26,408 nucleotides of DNA from JANXSD01 sp043758125 (GCA_043758125.1 JAYVOC010000025.1:1-26408); one strand, 5' to 3'. Shown: positions 15,736 through 23,477, counted from the stretch's first letter. The notes: generated from the sequence alone by a model not told the origin. Numbers and translations are program-made.

Positions 15736-15832
15736 CACTAACGGTTTCGGGCTTGGCGTTAGTGCCACTTTGCACGAACTTGAATTTTAGCACTAACTAT
15801 CCTGCGGCATTACGCCAAACCCGTGTTATAGG
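15736..15832. repeat. Palindrome 6, large attC-like site (about 97 bp)
   Basis: It starts CACTAACGG and ends CCGTGTTATAGG. CGGGCTTGGCG (15748-15758) pairs with CGCCAAACCCG (15813-15823) with one extra base. Inside, GTTAGTGC (15759-15766) pairs perfectly with GCACTAAC (15790-15797). Nested stems with TAAC and GTTA at the outer ends match the attC or VCR-type plan in length and shape. From memory, near-identical palindromes (CCTATAACACGGGTTTGGCG type) recur in other Bacteroidota genomes. Confidence 0.6.
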
Positions 15833-15874
15833 ATAGTTTTATTTTTTGTGGGTTGGCAATAAACAAAATTAAAA

Positions 15875-16096
15875 ATGAGACAATTAACTCAACAACAATT
15901 AGAAAATCAAGTAAATCAATTCAACGAAACTTACAAAGTAGGTGATACAGTTGAAGTTTTAAAAAGGTCAAATGGAACTGAAACTTTCATTGACGTAATC
16001 AAACACGAAGCCACAATTATGGGTGGACACACGGCAATGACTTGGTTAAAAGATAAAGGGAGTTACGATTTGACTTTTGTGCGTGGGAAAAAATAA
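15875..16096 (+). CDS. Hypothetical cassette-type protein (73 aa)
   Basis: A Gln/Asn-rich helical N-terminus (LTQQQLENQVNQFNETYK) leads to a small beta-rich part: VGDTVEVLKRSNGTETF and a terminal YDLTFVRGKK. The VGDTVEV phrase is typical of small SH3-like barrels, but this is only a resemblance. It starts 42 bases after palindrome 6 and its stop is 9 bases before the TAAC of the next repeat. Confidence 0.6.
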   Translation: MRQLTQQQLENQVNQFNETYKVGDTVEVLKRSNGTETFIDVIKHEATIMGGHTAMTWLKDKGSYDLTFVRGKK

Positions 16097-16102
16097 AATT
16101 TC

Positions 16103-16154
16103 CTATAACATCATAGCGTATTACAGAAGTTTTTAACCGAATTAAAAGCAGAAA
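16103..16154. repeat. Cassette boundary repeat, degenerate copy
   Basis: CTATAACATCATAGC begins the copy and CGAATTAAAAGCAGAAA (16138-16154) ends it. The last 17 bases match 16450-16466 at 16 positions, and the ATAGC and ATT blocks line up too. It is a diverged copy of the repeat at 16421-16466, with its stem lost. Confidence 0.5.
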
Positions 16155-16155
16155 G

Positions 16156-16407
16156 ATGAATAAAGAAATGGAACAGTTGGCAGACAAGATTTGCCAAGAA
16201 GAATTAGGACAAGAACCAAGCGAAAATAACTTAGCGTTCAGAAAAACTTTAGTGCATGGGATGGTTAGATGGGAGCAGGAAACTAAGGTTAAAAATTTTT
16301 GTAATACGCCTGTTATGCGAAGTGGCTGCGTTCACAGCTACAAGGCAATTTACTTGGGAATGGGTTATGTACGGCAATGCACTAAATGCGGAGATGTTCA
16401 GCAATAG
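16156..16407 (+). CDS. Hypothetical small zinc-ribbon-like protein (83 aa)
   Basis: The N-terminal two thirds is helical and acidic (EQLADKICQEELGQEPSE). The C-terminus holds a possible metal site: C-V-H near residue 59 and C-T-K-C near residue 78, with the CxxC in a VRQCTKCGDVQ turn typical of small zinc ribbons. No family is recognised. It lies between two copies of the same boundary repeat. Confidence 0.6.
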   Translation: MNKEMEQLADKICQEELGQEPSENNLAFRKTLVHGMVRWEQETKVKNFCNTPVMRSGCVHSYKAIYLGMGYVRQCTKCGDVQQ

Positions 16408-16420
16408 CAGCCGTTTTGCA

Positions 16421-16466
16421 TAACGCCATAGCAGATTGCCGTTCGTTGGCGAATTAGAAGCAGAAA
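16421..16466. repeat. Palindrome 7 of the cassette-like array
   Basis: TAACGCCA (16421-16428) pairs with TGGCGAATTA (16447-16456) through CGCCA/TGGCG plus TAA/TTA. The enclosed GCAGATTGCCG also occurs in palindrome 1, and the tail is shared with 16138-16154. It begins 13 bases after the preceding stop. Confidence 0.55.
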
Positions 16467-16483
16467 ATTTCAAACAGTAGAAT

Positions 16484-16735
16484 ATGAATAAAAAAACGAT
16501 AACTCCATTTAAACTGAAAACCGCCAATGACGGCAATGTGCTTGTTAGCGGCAGTTTTATGAGTGTAGTTGCTTTGGAACGACTAATTAAAAAGTGGAAT
16601 GGGGATGCTGAAAAAATAAAGGAGCTAACAAACGCAAAAGAATCTAAACATCAGAGACAAGTGGCAAACCACTTTTTAATTCAGCTATATAAATGTATAG
16701 GTGATGCCGAAGTGGAGTTGAAAAATTGCCGCTAA
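16484..16735 (+). CDS. Hypothetical cassette-type protein (83 aa)
   Basis: A soluble, Lys-rich protein with a beta-type start (TPFKLKTANDGNVLVSGSFM) and a long helix (ALERLIKKWNGDAEKIKEL). No family is recognised. Its TAA stop is the first three bases of the TAACG of palindrome 8, as in the Rieske gene. Confidence 0.6.
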   Translation: MNKKTITPFKLKTANDGNVLVSGSFMSVVALERLIKKWNGDAEKIKELTNAKESKHQRQVANHFLIQLYKCIGDAEVELKNCR

Positions 16736-16767
16736 CGTCTTATTCACGAATCTCTATTGCGTGAATA
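16733..16767. repeat. Palindrome 8, last of the cassette-like array
   Basis: TAACG overlaps the stop codon, and TATTCACG (16741-16748) pairs perfectly with CGTGAATA (16760-16767) around 11 bases. There is no GTTA at the right end. The next 94 bases lead to the primase gene. Confidence 0.5.
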
Positions 16768-16861
16768 CCACTATTAAATAGTTTATAGCGAAGTAAAATT
16801 TATTTTTTTTGTTCAGTAGAATTTTCGTTTTAATTAATAATTTATATCATTTAATAAATTT

Positions 16862-19800
16862 ATGCTTAGCCAAAATACGATCGAGTTAGTTAGATCTGCG
16901 AATATTTTTGATGTGGTTAGTAAGTACGTTACTTTGAAACGTACAGGATCAAACTTTACTGCTTGCTGCCCTTTTCATGATGAGAAAAGCCCAAGTTTTA
17001 GTGTTAGCCCTATCAAAGGTTTTTTTAAATGTTTTGGTTGTGGTAAAAGCGGTGATGGAATTGCTTTTGTAATGGAGAAGGAACGCATGCAATTTTTTGA
17101 AGCTTGTGAAAAAATTGCAACTATGCTAGGTATATTTATTGAATACCAAGATGTAGATGTTGCTGAAATTAAGAAATTGAAGGATGAAAAAGAGGAATTG
17201 TTTCAGGTACTCGATTGGGCCACTAATAAGTTTAGAGATGCGCTAAAAACGAATGATGAAGCACGCGAATATTTTTTAAATCGGCATTTTACAGAGGAAA
17301 CAATTTTGGATTGGAAAATTGGATATGCACCCGAAAAGTTTCGATTCATTACTGATTTGCTTTTAGAATCCGGAAAATCAATTAATGCAATTAAAGCGGG
17401 TTTAATGGTTTCAAAAGAAAATAGAAATCACGATTTTTTTTCGGGTAGAATTATGATACCTATTGAAGATAATAACGGACGTGTAATTGGCTTTGGGGGA
17501 CGTATTTTTAAAAAGGAAATTACAGGACCTAAATATTTAAATTCTTCTGAAAATTTAGTTTACAATAAAAGCAAAGTTTTATTTGGATTAAGCAGAGCTG
17601 CAAACCATATTCGAAAGCAAAATGTTTCGATATTATGTGAAGGTTATACAGATGTAATTCGATTACACGAAATTGGTTTGCCTGTAGCAGTTGCAAGTTG
17701 TGGTACTGCATTAACTGCTGATCATGTTAAATTACTAAAAAAGTATTCGACAAATATTATTCTAGCCCGAGATCCTGATAAAGCAGGACAAACAGCAATT
17801 GTTAAGGATTTAGAATTGCTTATTCCAGAAGGATTTAACACGCATGTAATTTCGTTTCCTGATGGACAAGATCCTGATGATTATTTTTTTAATAAAGCTT
17901 CATGTTTTGATTGTGATGAAGCAAATGAAAATCCTGTTAAATGGAGAGTAGATAAAATTTTTGCAGGTGAAACAATAACAGATGGAATAATTTGGAGACT
18001 TGATTTTTTTCCAAACATGATTACTCCTTTACTGCCGCGTGATGAGGTAATGCATTTGATGATGGATTTTTTACTGCTCATTAGAAATCAAAACAAACGT
18101 GATACGTACACTAAGTATGCATCGGATTTGTTTAAAATGAAATTTACAGAGCTGAAAAAAATTATTGAGCACAAAGCAAAATCGCAAGAGAAGGTTACGC
18201 ATGCCGAACAAGCTAAGGAAGATGGTATGCCAGGTTGGGTGAATCCAACAAATATTTTTTCGTATGGCTTTGACCAATTAAAAGAAGCTGAGAAGGGATA
18301 TAGAATCGGCATGTATTTTAAAACTGGATCAATAGAACGGTCGACCAATTTTACGATTGATCCAATGTACCATATAATGGATCAATACAATAATAGAAGA
18401 GTGGTTGAAATTTGGAATGGCAGGCAGCGAAGCATTACTGAATTACCAACTAGAGCAATGACAGCGTTAGATGCTTTTGAGAGTTGTATGATGGAGAAAG
18501 GTTCATTTTATACTGAAGATACTTTTAACAAAAAGTATTTTAAAAAAATGATTGCATGGTTATCGGACAGTTTTAAAAAGGCTTTTGAAATTAAAACGTT
18601 GGGATGGCAACCAGAAGGATTTTTTGCATTCAGTGATCAAGTGTATCACGAAGATCGATTGTTGAAGTATAACGACATGGGAGTTGTGGAGATTAATGAT
18701 ATTAATTATATATCGATCGGAATTAGTTCATTGCAGAAAGAATACCGACAAGAAAATAATTCGTACGAGAATGATTTGTATTTAAAATATGTACCAACAG
18801 CAGTTACTTTTGAGCAATGGAGTACTACTTTTTGCAGAGTGTACCCGAATGCTGGACCAATAGGAATTGCATTTGCACTGATTACTGTTTTTAAGGATTT
18901 GATTTCGCACATTACTAAGATTCCTCACTTGTATTGTTATGGTACTAAAGGATCTGGTAAAAGTGAATTTGCTGAAAGCTTAACGTGGTTGTTTTTTTCG
19001 GGAAAAAATGCAGATGGTAAATTGATTCAAGGTTTTAATTTGAATCCTGGTCAATCGACAGTGTTTAGTTTTTTTTCACGCCTAGAGCGTTTCCGCAATT
19101 GCCCTGCTTTGTTTAATGAGTTTGATGAAAATATGATTGAGCCTTACAAGTTCGGTGCATTTAAAGCAGCCTATGACGGTGAAGGACGTGAGGTAGGTGA
19201 TGGAGAAAGTGGTAAGACGAAAAAAACCAAGATTCAGAAAGTTCAATGCACTTGTATATTGGTTGGTCAATGGTTGAGTGTTGGTGATGATGGATCTTTA
19301 TTGAGTAGATCATTACCAACCCAATTTGACGGTGAACGTGTAAAGCATTTGACAGAAGAAGATAGAGCTGAACACAGAAAATTAAAAGAGTGGGAGGAAG
19401 CAGGAATTTCGGGAATTATTACTGAGCTTTTGAAGCATCGTGAATATGTTAAATCGGTTTTGAAGAATGAATTTTTTATCCAGTATAAAAAACTTACTGA
19501 AGATAGCAGAGCTCGTGGCATTACTCCTGAGAGTAGAATTTTAAAAAATTATACGATTTGCTCTGCGATTATTACTGTGTTTTCGAAGTTGGTTATACTT
19601 CCATTTACCGCAGAGTTCTTTTATAATTATTGTTTGGATCAAGTTGTACATCACAACCGGATGTTAAAGGATAACTCATCATTAAGTAACTTTTGGAAAA
19701 TGGTGGAATTTATGTTTGACCAGAATATTATTGAATCAGGTTATGCTTTTGATATAGAATATAAGGATAAAGTGATGATTATAGAAGAGCGAGAAATTAT

Positions 19801-20128
19801 TAGGCAAGATTTTTATGCCCCAATTGACATCCTTTATATGCGTTATGATTTGATCTACGCTTTGTATTCCAAATTGAGCCGCGAACGAACTGGTAAGAAA
19901 GCTCCTGATCAGGAAACGCTACTTACATATTTAAAAGATCAACCTTATTTTATTGGTTTGGTAACTAATCATTCATTCAAAGATAAACGTACCAGCTGCT
20001 ATGCTATTAAGTACCTTGATTTGGATATTGGATTGGTACGGAATAATCATAATACTCCTTTAGAGCAAAATGATGTACCAATTACCGAAAAACAGCTAAC
20101 ATTTATAAATAATGATCCTCCTTTTTAA
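16862..20128 (+). CDS. Phage primase-helicase: CHC2 zinc finger, TOPRIM and P-loop ATPase fusion
   Basis: The 1088-residue protein joins two replication activities. Residues 1-95 are a DnaG-type CHC2 zinc finger (C36, H39, C57, C60 in CCPFH and FKCFGCG). Residues 140-250 match the DnaG catalytic N-lobe (GRIMIPIEDNNGRVIGFGGR, PKYLNSSE). The TOPRIM core is at 255-345, with EGYTDV (E260) and DPDKAG (304-309). Residues 580-820 are a P-loop ATPase, with Walker A YGTKGSGKS (693-701), Walker B-like PALFNEFDE (748-756) and an upstream GWQPEGFFAF segment resembling DUF927-type helicases. It would synthesise primers and unwind DNA at the fork. The candidate origin lies directly downstream. Confidence 0.9.
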   Translation: MLSQNTIELVRSANIFDVVSKYVTLKRTGSNFTACCPFHDEKSPSFSVSPIKGFFKCFGCGKSGDGIAFVMEKERMQFFEACEKIATMLGIFIEYQDVDVAEIKKLKDEKEELFQVLDWATNKFRDALKTNDEAREYFLNRHFTEETILDWKIGYAPEKFRFITDLLLESGKSINAIKAGLMVSKENRNHDFFSGRIMIPIEDNNGRVIGFGGRIFKKEITGPKYLNSSENLVYNKSKVLFGLSRAANHIRKQNVSILCEGYTDVIRLHEIGLPVAVASCGTALTADHVKLLKKYSTNIILARDPDKAGQTAIVKDLELLIPEGFNTHVISFPDGQDPDDYFFNKASCFDCDEANENPVKWRVDKIFAGETITDGIIWRLDFFPNMITPLLPRDEVMHLMMDFLLLIRNQNKRDTYTKYASDLFKMKFTELKKIIEHKAKSQEKVTHAEQAKEDGMPGWVNPTNIFSYGFDQLKEAEKGYRIGMYFKTGSIERSTNFTIDPMYHIMDQYNNRRVVEIWNGRQRSITELPTRAMTALDAFESCMMEKGSFYTEDTFNKKYFKKMIAWLSDSFKKAFEIKTLGWQPEGFFAFSDQVYHEDRLLKYNDMGVVEINDINYISIGISSLQKEYRQENNSYENDLYLKYVPTAVTFEQWSTTFCRVYPNAGPIGIAFALITVFKDLISHITKIPHLYCYGTKGSGKSEFAESLTWLFFSGKNADGKLIQGFNLNPGQSTVFSFFSRLERFRNCPALFNEFDENMIEPYKFGAFKAAYDGEGREVGDGESGKTKKTKIQKVQCTCILVGQWLSVGDDGSLLSRSLPTQFDGERVKHLTEEDRAEHRKLKEWEEAGISGIITELLKHREYVKSVLKNEFFIQYKKLTEDSRARGITPESRILKNYTICSAIITVFSKLVILPFTAEFFYNYCLDQVVHHNRMLKDNSSLSNFWKMVEFMFDQNIIESGYAFDIEYKDKVMIIEEREIIRQDFYAPIDILYMRYDLIYALYSKLSRERTGKKAPDQETLLTYLKDQPYFIGLVTNHSFKDKRTSCYAIKYLDLDIGLVRNNHNTPLEQNDVPITEKQLTFINNDPPF

Positions 20129-20142
20129 AAAAGGCAAAAAGT

Positions 20143-20258
20143 GTTCTCGCTGTTTTCGCTGTTCTCACATTACTTATATTATTAATTTTCAATATATTAT
20201 ATTTTATAGTTTACGAGAACAAGTGTAGAACAGCGAAAACGGCGAAAACAGCGGGAAC
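20143..20258. repeat. Opposed 9-bp iterons around an AT-rich spacer, candidate replication origin
   Basis: On the left, GTTCTCGCT, GTTTTCGCT and GTTCTCACA run in tandem (20143-20169). On the right, in the opposite sense, are TACGAGAAC (20212-20220), GTGTAGAAC (20223-20231), AGCGAAAAC, GGCGAAAAC and AGCGGGAAC (20232-20258). The consensus unit is AGCGARAAC. The 42-base spacer is almost purely A/T. Iterons next to an unwinding-prone stretch, just downstream of the primase-helicase gene, are the classic layout of a phage or plasmid origin. A long hairpin terminator is the main alternative. Confidence 0.6.
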
Positions 20259-20316
20259 GTGGAAACTGAAATCAGGTATTCCTGTAGAAAAAAAACAAAA
20301 AAAAATATTTTAAAAT

Positions 20317-20634
20317 ATGAAGGCTCTAAAAATTCCAAATCACAATAAAAAGCTCGATTGCGAAAGCTTCATCCATATTGGAATTCCTCCAACTGATGGA
20401 TTTTCGTACAACCAACTACCAATTAAAGTAATGGTGGAGAAAAGCACCGACGAGGTTTTTGAGGCGGAATGGATTGAAAAATTAATTTATCCGGTAAACG
20501 AGGTACCAGAGTTTTTTTCGCAGCTTAGTCATAATATGAGTAGTTCACAATTAGCGGAATACTTTAAAGAACAGCAAGGTTTAAAACCTGATGCTAAGGT
20601 TTGCGTGTATTTGTATAGGAAAGTTATAAATTAG
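20317..20634 (+). CDS. Hypothetical phage protein (105 aa)
   Basis: A soluble, mildly acidic protein with a mixed beta N-terminal part (FIHIGIPPTDGF; LPIKVMVEKSTDEVFEAEW) and a helical part ending KVCVYLYRKVIN. No motif or family is recognised. It is the first gene after the candidate origin, with the next gene 18 bases away. Confidence 0.65.
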   Translation: MKALKIPNHNKKLDCESFIHIGIPPTDGFSYNQLPIKVMVEKSTDEVFEAEWIEKLIYPVNEVPEFFSQLSHNMSSSQLAEYFKEQQGLKPDAKVCVYLYRKVIN

Positions 20635-20652
20635 CAAAGTAAAATTTGTATT

Positions 20653-20850
20653 ATGGAATTTAAAGAAGGAGACAATGTTAAGTATAATGACAAAGAAACT
20701 CACCTAGAAAATATATATGAAGATGGAACCTGTCGTATTAAAAATCCCGATTGGGATTGGGATGAGGAAGCTGAATGTGTTGCCAATGAAATAGATTATG
20801 ATGTGCCATTTTGGATTACTGTTAATTTGGTGGAATTAAATAAAGAATAA
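20653..20850 (+). CDS. Hypothetical acidic phage protein (65 aa)
   Basis: A very acidic small protein (NPDWDWDEEAECVANEIDYD) with an N-terminal EFKEGDNVKYNDKET segment like small SH3/KOW-type barrels. Such charge suggests a DNA mimic or an interaction protein, but nothing else supports this. It is followed at once by a TTTTTTCATGTCCTTTT motif. Confidence 0.6.
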   Translation: MEFKEGDNVKYNDKETHLENIYEDGTCRIKNPDWDWDEEAECVANEIDYDVPFWITVNLVELNKE

Positions 20851-20896
20851 TTTTTTCATGTCCTTTTACTGATTTTTAAGTGATGGTAGATTTACA
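20851..20896 (+). promoter_or_regulatory. TGTCCTTTT element, copy 1
   Basis: TTTTTTCATGTCCTTTT begins right after the upstream stop, and TTTACA starts 32 bases after the TGTCC start. The ATG of the next gene is at 20929. The same block recurs at 21289 and 24154, each before a gene, so it may be part of a phage promoter. Confidence 0.45.
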
Positions 20897-20928
20897 ATCT
20901 AAACATTATTAACCCAAAAATTAGTAGT

Positions 20929-21240
20929 ATGAAAAAATCATTATTGTTTCGAGCGCTCTCGCTCGTGTTGTTAGGAATGTTCCTGGTTGCTACAGGATCA
21001 CAAAGCTATGGTGAACCGTGTAAGGTTTTCAAAACTGAACAGTGTTCGGTGAAAGCAGCACCTGAACATAGCATCTTTATTTTAAAGGCTCCAACGCTAG
21101 AGTCGGATCAAGTTTATGCATTTGATATTCCTGTAAGGAAGAACTTCGAATCTGTTTATCTGTATCCGATAGGAACTAGATCGGGAAATTACCGATTACT
21201 TGATGGAGCTGATTACGCATTTCCTAATCGAGTCATTTAA
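20929..21240 (+). CDS. Small exported protein of the phage region (103 aa)
   Basis: The N-terminus is a signal peptide candidate: MKKS, a hydrophobic core to about residue 22, then TGSQSYG. The mature part has two Cys (EPCKVF, EQCSV) that could form a disulfide, and a beta-rich body (VYAFDIPVRKNFESVYLYP). No family is recognised. It has its own upstream element and its own terminator, like an independently expressed accessory gene. Confidence 0.65.
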   Translation: MKKSLLFRALSLVLLGMFLVATGSQSYGEPCKVFKTEQCSVKAAPEHSIFILKAPTLESDQVYAFDIPVRKNFESVYLYPIGTRSGNYRLLDGADYAFPNRVI

Positions 21241-21256
21241 TAGATACTAAATATTT

Positions 21257-21294
21257 AAAAAATCCCTGATGTAATATACTTCAGGGATTTTTTT
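21257..21294 (+). terminator. Intrinsic terminator
   Basis: AAAAAATCCCTGA (21257-21269) pairs with TCAGGGATTTTTT (21281-21293) around an 11-base loop, ending in a T-tract. It follows the small exported protein gene by 16 bases. Confidence 0.85.
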
Positions 21295-21333
21295 ATGTCC
21301 TTTTTGTGTGCAAGTTGGTTTTGCAATTTTACA
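21289..21333 (+). promoter_or_regulatory. TGTCCTTTT element, copy 2
   Basis: TTTTTTATGTCCTTTT merges with the terminator T-tract, and TTTACA (21328-21333) begins 32 bases after the TGTCC start, the same distance as in copy 1. The beta-helix gene starts at 21359. Confidence 0.45.
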
Positions 21334-21358
21334 TTATTCTAAAAACATATCTCTTATC

Positions 21359-22729
21359 ATGAAAAAATTATTTTATTTACTCTTTTTTTTAACAATAAAT
21401 ATGCTTGTTAATGCTCAGATACCTGGCGCAGGGAGAATATGGGAGTGCAATTCGTTACCTGACGCTGCAACGTACACGATTAGTTTTAATGCAAATGATT
21501 TTATGCATGACAAGCTCACTAAAGCAACGTATAAGCGTGTAGGAAAAGTTTGGGAGAAATCGACAATTTATTTAGAAGATGCAAAAATATCTAAAGACAC
21601 TGTTGTTGTTTTGAAATCTCAAATTGACACTGTTTTTTTAGTCGCTAATGGTAGTAATTTACAATATCAATCGACAAGGTTTGTAGGATCCAATAATGAA
21701 CTAAAGAAAGCGCTAGCAGATGCTGAAAATTATGGTTATCCATCAGAAATAAATTTTGCAAATAATTTTACTACTACGGATTCTTTCGCCTTACCTAAAC
21801 GACCGATGATGTTAACTATTGATGGCAAAAATGCAGCTATAACTATTAATTCTCCATCAGGAACATTCTTATATAGAGATGCAGTTGACATGAGTGAATC
21901 AGAAAACATTATTGATTTTGCGCCATTCTTTCATAATCTAAATTTGTACGGAAAATCAGGAAGGGGAAATGCAATTAGAGTTTCATCGTGTTACGTTGGT
22001 GAGATTTATGATTCACATTTTTATGGTTTTAAAGATGCGATCGTAGGTCCTCGTGCTATGGGGTTAAACATTCATGATAATAGATTTTGGAACGGAACAG
22101 GATGGTACGTTACGTTAACATACAAAGGAATACCTGGAGGATCTTCATCTGGCTCGCAGCCTAACATGTCGAGCGTTCATGATAATTGTTTTCGTGTTGA
22201 TTCAGGGGCATTAGGCGCTGTATTAATAGAAGGTGGATCGTTAATACCTATTACACATAATGCAATTGAAGGTGGAACTAAGAATCACAACGGAAGCGAC
22301 TACGGAATACTTAATGATTATTGCGGATCGCCAAATGTAAAATCGGCAGATATTGAAATTAATCACTTAGAAGTTAAATTTAAAATTGCAGCAGTAAAAG
22401 TTATTCTTAATGATGGATTTATTCATTACACAAAAAATTATAGACAATACGGCGGAACAGAATTATTGATTGATAATGACAATGGATATCCTCAAGTAAA
22501 TTATCATTATCAAGATTACATTGTTAATAATGCACAAGCAGGATTTACAACTTGGAAAGGGAGTGGTGCAACGTGGGATTTTATTGGAGTTGCTTTCCCA
22601 GTAAAAGAAACAAATGCTTCTATGTGGAGCGATGGATTGATTCCATATTATCGACAATCAAAAGGCTTCGGTGAAGGCGCAGATAAATATCCATACATAC
22701 GAAGTAATCCAGCTTTACAAATAAAATAA
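21359..22729 (+). CDS. Exported parallel beta-helix (pectate-lyase-fold) protein
   Basis: I chose the ATG at 21359 because a typical signal peptide (MKKLFYLLFFL to VNAQ) begins there; the frame is open further up, to an in-frame ATG-less start near 21308. The 456-residue product has a central region of short repeated turns, for example SCYVGEIYDSHFYGFKDAI, GLNIHDNRFWNGTGW and SSVHDNCFRVD, typical of right-handed beta-helix proteins such as tailspikes and polysaccharide lyases. The N-terminal 130 residues look like a separate domain. No catalytic motif is identified. A tailspike would not need a signal peptide, so a secreted lysogen-expressed protein that acts on the cell surface or on glycans is more likely. 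Confidence 0.7.
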   Translation: MKKLFYLLFFLTINMLVNAQIPGAGRIWECNSLPDAATYTISFNANDFMHDKLTKATYKRVGKVWEKSTIYLEDAKISKDTVVVLKSQIDTVFLVANGSNLQYQSTRFVGSNNELKKALADAENYGYPSEINFANNFTTTDSFALPKRPMMLTIDGKNAAITINSPSGTFLYRDAVDMSESENIIDFAPFFHNLNLYGKSGRGNAIRVSSCYVGEIYDSHFYGFKDAIVGPRAMGLNIHDNRFWNGTGWYVTLTYKGIPGGSSSGSQPNMSSVHDNCFRVDSGALGAVLIEGGSLIPITHNAIEGGTKNHNGSDYGILNDYCGSPNVKSADIEINHLEVKFKIAAVKVILNDGFIHYTKNYRQYGGTELLIDNDNGYPQVNYHYQDYIVNNAQAGFTTWKGSGATWDFIGVAFPVKETNASMWSDGLIPYYRQSKGFGEGADKYPYIRSNPALQIK

Positions 22730-22758
22730 TAAATTCTGAAATGAATTAATAAGTGCAT

Positions 22759-22831
22759 TGCGGGGTGGCGCAGAGGTTAGCGCGACGGACTCATAATCCG
22801 TGGGTCGGTGGTTCGAATCCATCCCCCGCTA
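22759..22831 (+). tRNA. tRNA-Met-type (anticodon CAU) within the phage region
   Basis: All arms fold: acceptor 22759-22765 with 22824-22830, D stem GCGC/GCGC, anticodon stem ACGGA/TCCGT with loop CTCATAA, variable GGGTC, T-arm GGTGG-TTCGAAT-CCATC and discriminator A22831. The length is 73 nt and CCA is not encoded. The first acceptor pair is T-T (positions 1 and 72), unpaired as in initiator tRNAs, but the anticodon stem lacks the full GGG/CCC set and the D stem 11:24 pair is C-G, of elongator type. It could be initiator Met, elongator Met or lysidine-modified Ile. Confidence 0.92.
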
Positions 22832-22854
22832 CGAAAGCTGCTTCTAATATCATG

Positions 22855-22885
22855 AAAATTACACGTTGGTTGAAGTAATTTTTTT
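22855..22885 (+). terminator. AT-rich hairpin with T-tract after the tRNA
   Basis: AAAATTAC (22855-22862) pairs with GTAATTTT (22875-22882) around 12 bases and continues into T residues. It has only two G-C class pairs, so it is a weak terminator. Confidence 0.45.
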
Positions 22886-22955
22886 GTTGATAAATTACTG
22901 GTAAAATTCTATTAATTATATATGTAATATATATGATTTAGTATATTTATAAACT

Positions 22956-23426
22956 ATGCGAAAAACATCTAATGTATCAATAGAATTACCTCTGTCTAAT
23001 AGAGTAAAAAAATTTCTTGTTGTTAAATACAATCATGATGGAAAATGCTATTTAAGTAATGTTCACCACATAGGCTTATTCTTACATACGTTAATTAGAA
23101 CTAGGGGAGTTGGTAAACCAATTCGTTCACATGATACACACTTTCAAATTTTTATTAGTAGGCATAACGACCCAGACAAAAAATGGATTATTACTGAATC
23201 GCAAGTAAAAGTTTTTGAACGTTACGTTGATGATATACTAAAAATTGATTTCATGCAATACGTAAGTTTTAACGCCATTGGAAATAAGATACACGTAGAT
23301 AAATTAATACGTTCTTACAAGGAAATATTTGAGCTTGATGAGAAGGATTGGAGTTTTGATGCAATGAAACGATATTATTATCGTAATTGCTCAACGAATG
23401 ATTTAAATATTACAGAGAGAAAGTAA
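22956..23426 (+). CDS. Conserved phage protein, possible DNA-binding regulator (156 aa)
   Basis: The C-terminal part (ERYVDDILKIDFMQYV, KLIRSYKEIFELDEKDWSFDAMKRYYYRN) resembles a protein I recall near the structural genes of Bacteroidota phages, with a final helix pair that could bind DNA. The N-terminal half has several basic and aromatic patches (VKKFLVVKYNHDGKCYL). No signal peptide is present. A role as a small-terminase-like or late regulatory protein is possible from position but not shown. It stands alone after the tRNA and about 50 bases before the next gene. Confidence 0.6.
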   Translation: MRKTSNVSIELPLSNRVKKFLVVKYNHDGKCYLSNVHHIGLFLHTLIRTRGVGKPIRSHDTHFQIFISRHNDPDKKWIITESQVKVFERYVDDILKIDFMQYVSFNAIGNKIHVDKLIRSYKEIFELDEKDWSFDAMKRYYYRNCSTNDLNITERK

Positions 23427-23477
23427 TTATTTTGAGCGATAATGTCACTCTGTTTGTCACTAAAATATTGCTGAATT

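Noticed and set aside
13335..16800. CRISPR array
   Set aside because: The repeats are palindromic, diverged, irregularly spaced and separated by coding genes rather than uniform spacers.
20143..20258. Simple intrinsic terminator of the primase gene
   Set aside because: The arms are tandem 9-bp units, unequal in number, separated by 42 A/T bases and without a T-tract. Iterons fit better, though termination cannot be excluded.
21308..21358. Longer N-terminus of the beta-helix protein
   Set aside because: No ATG is present, it overlaps the TGTCCTTTT/TTTACA element, and the signal peptide begins cleanly at 21359.
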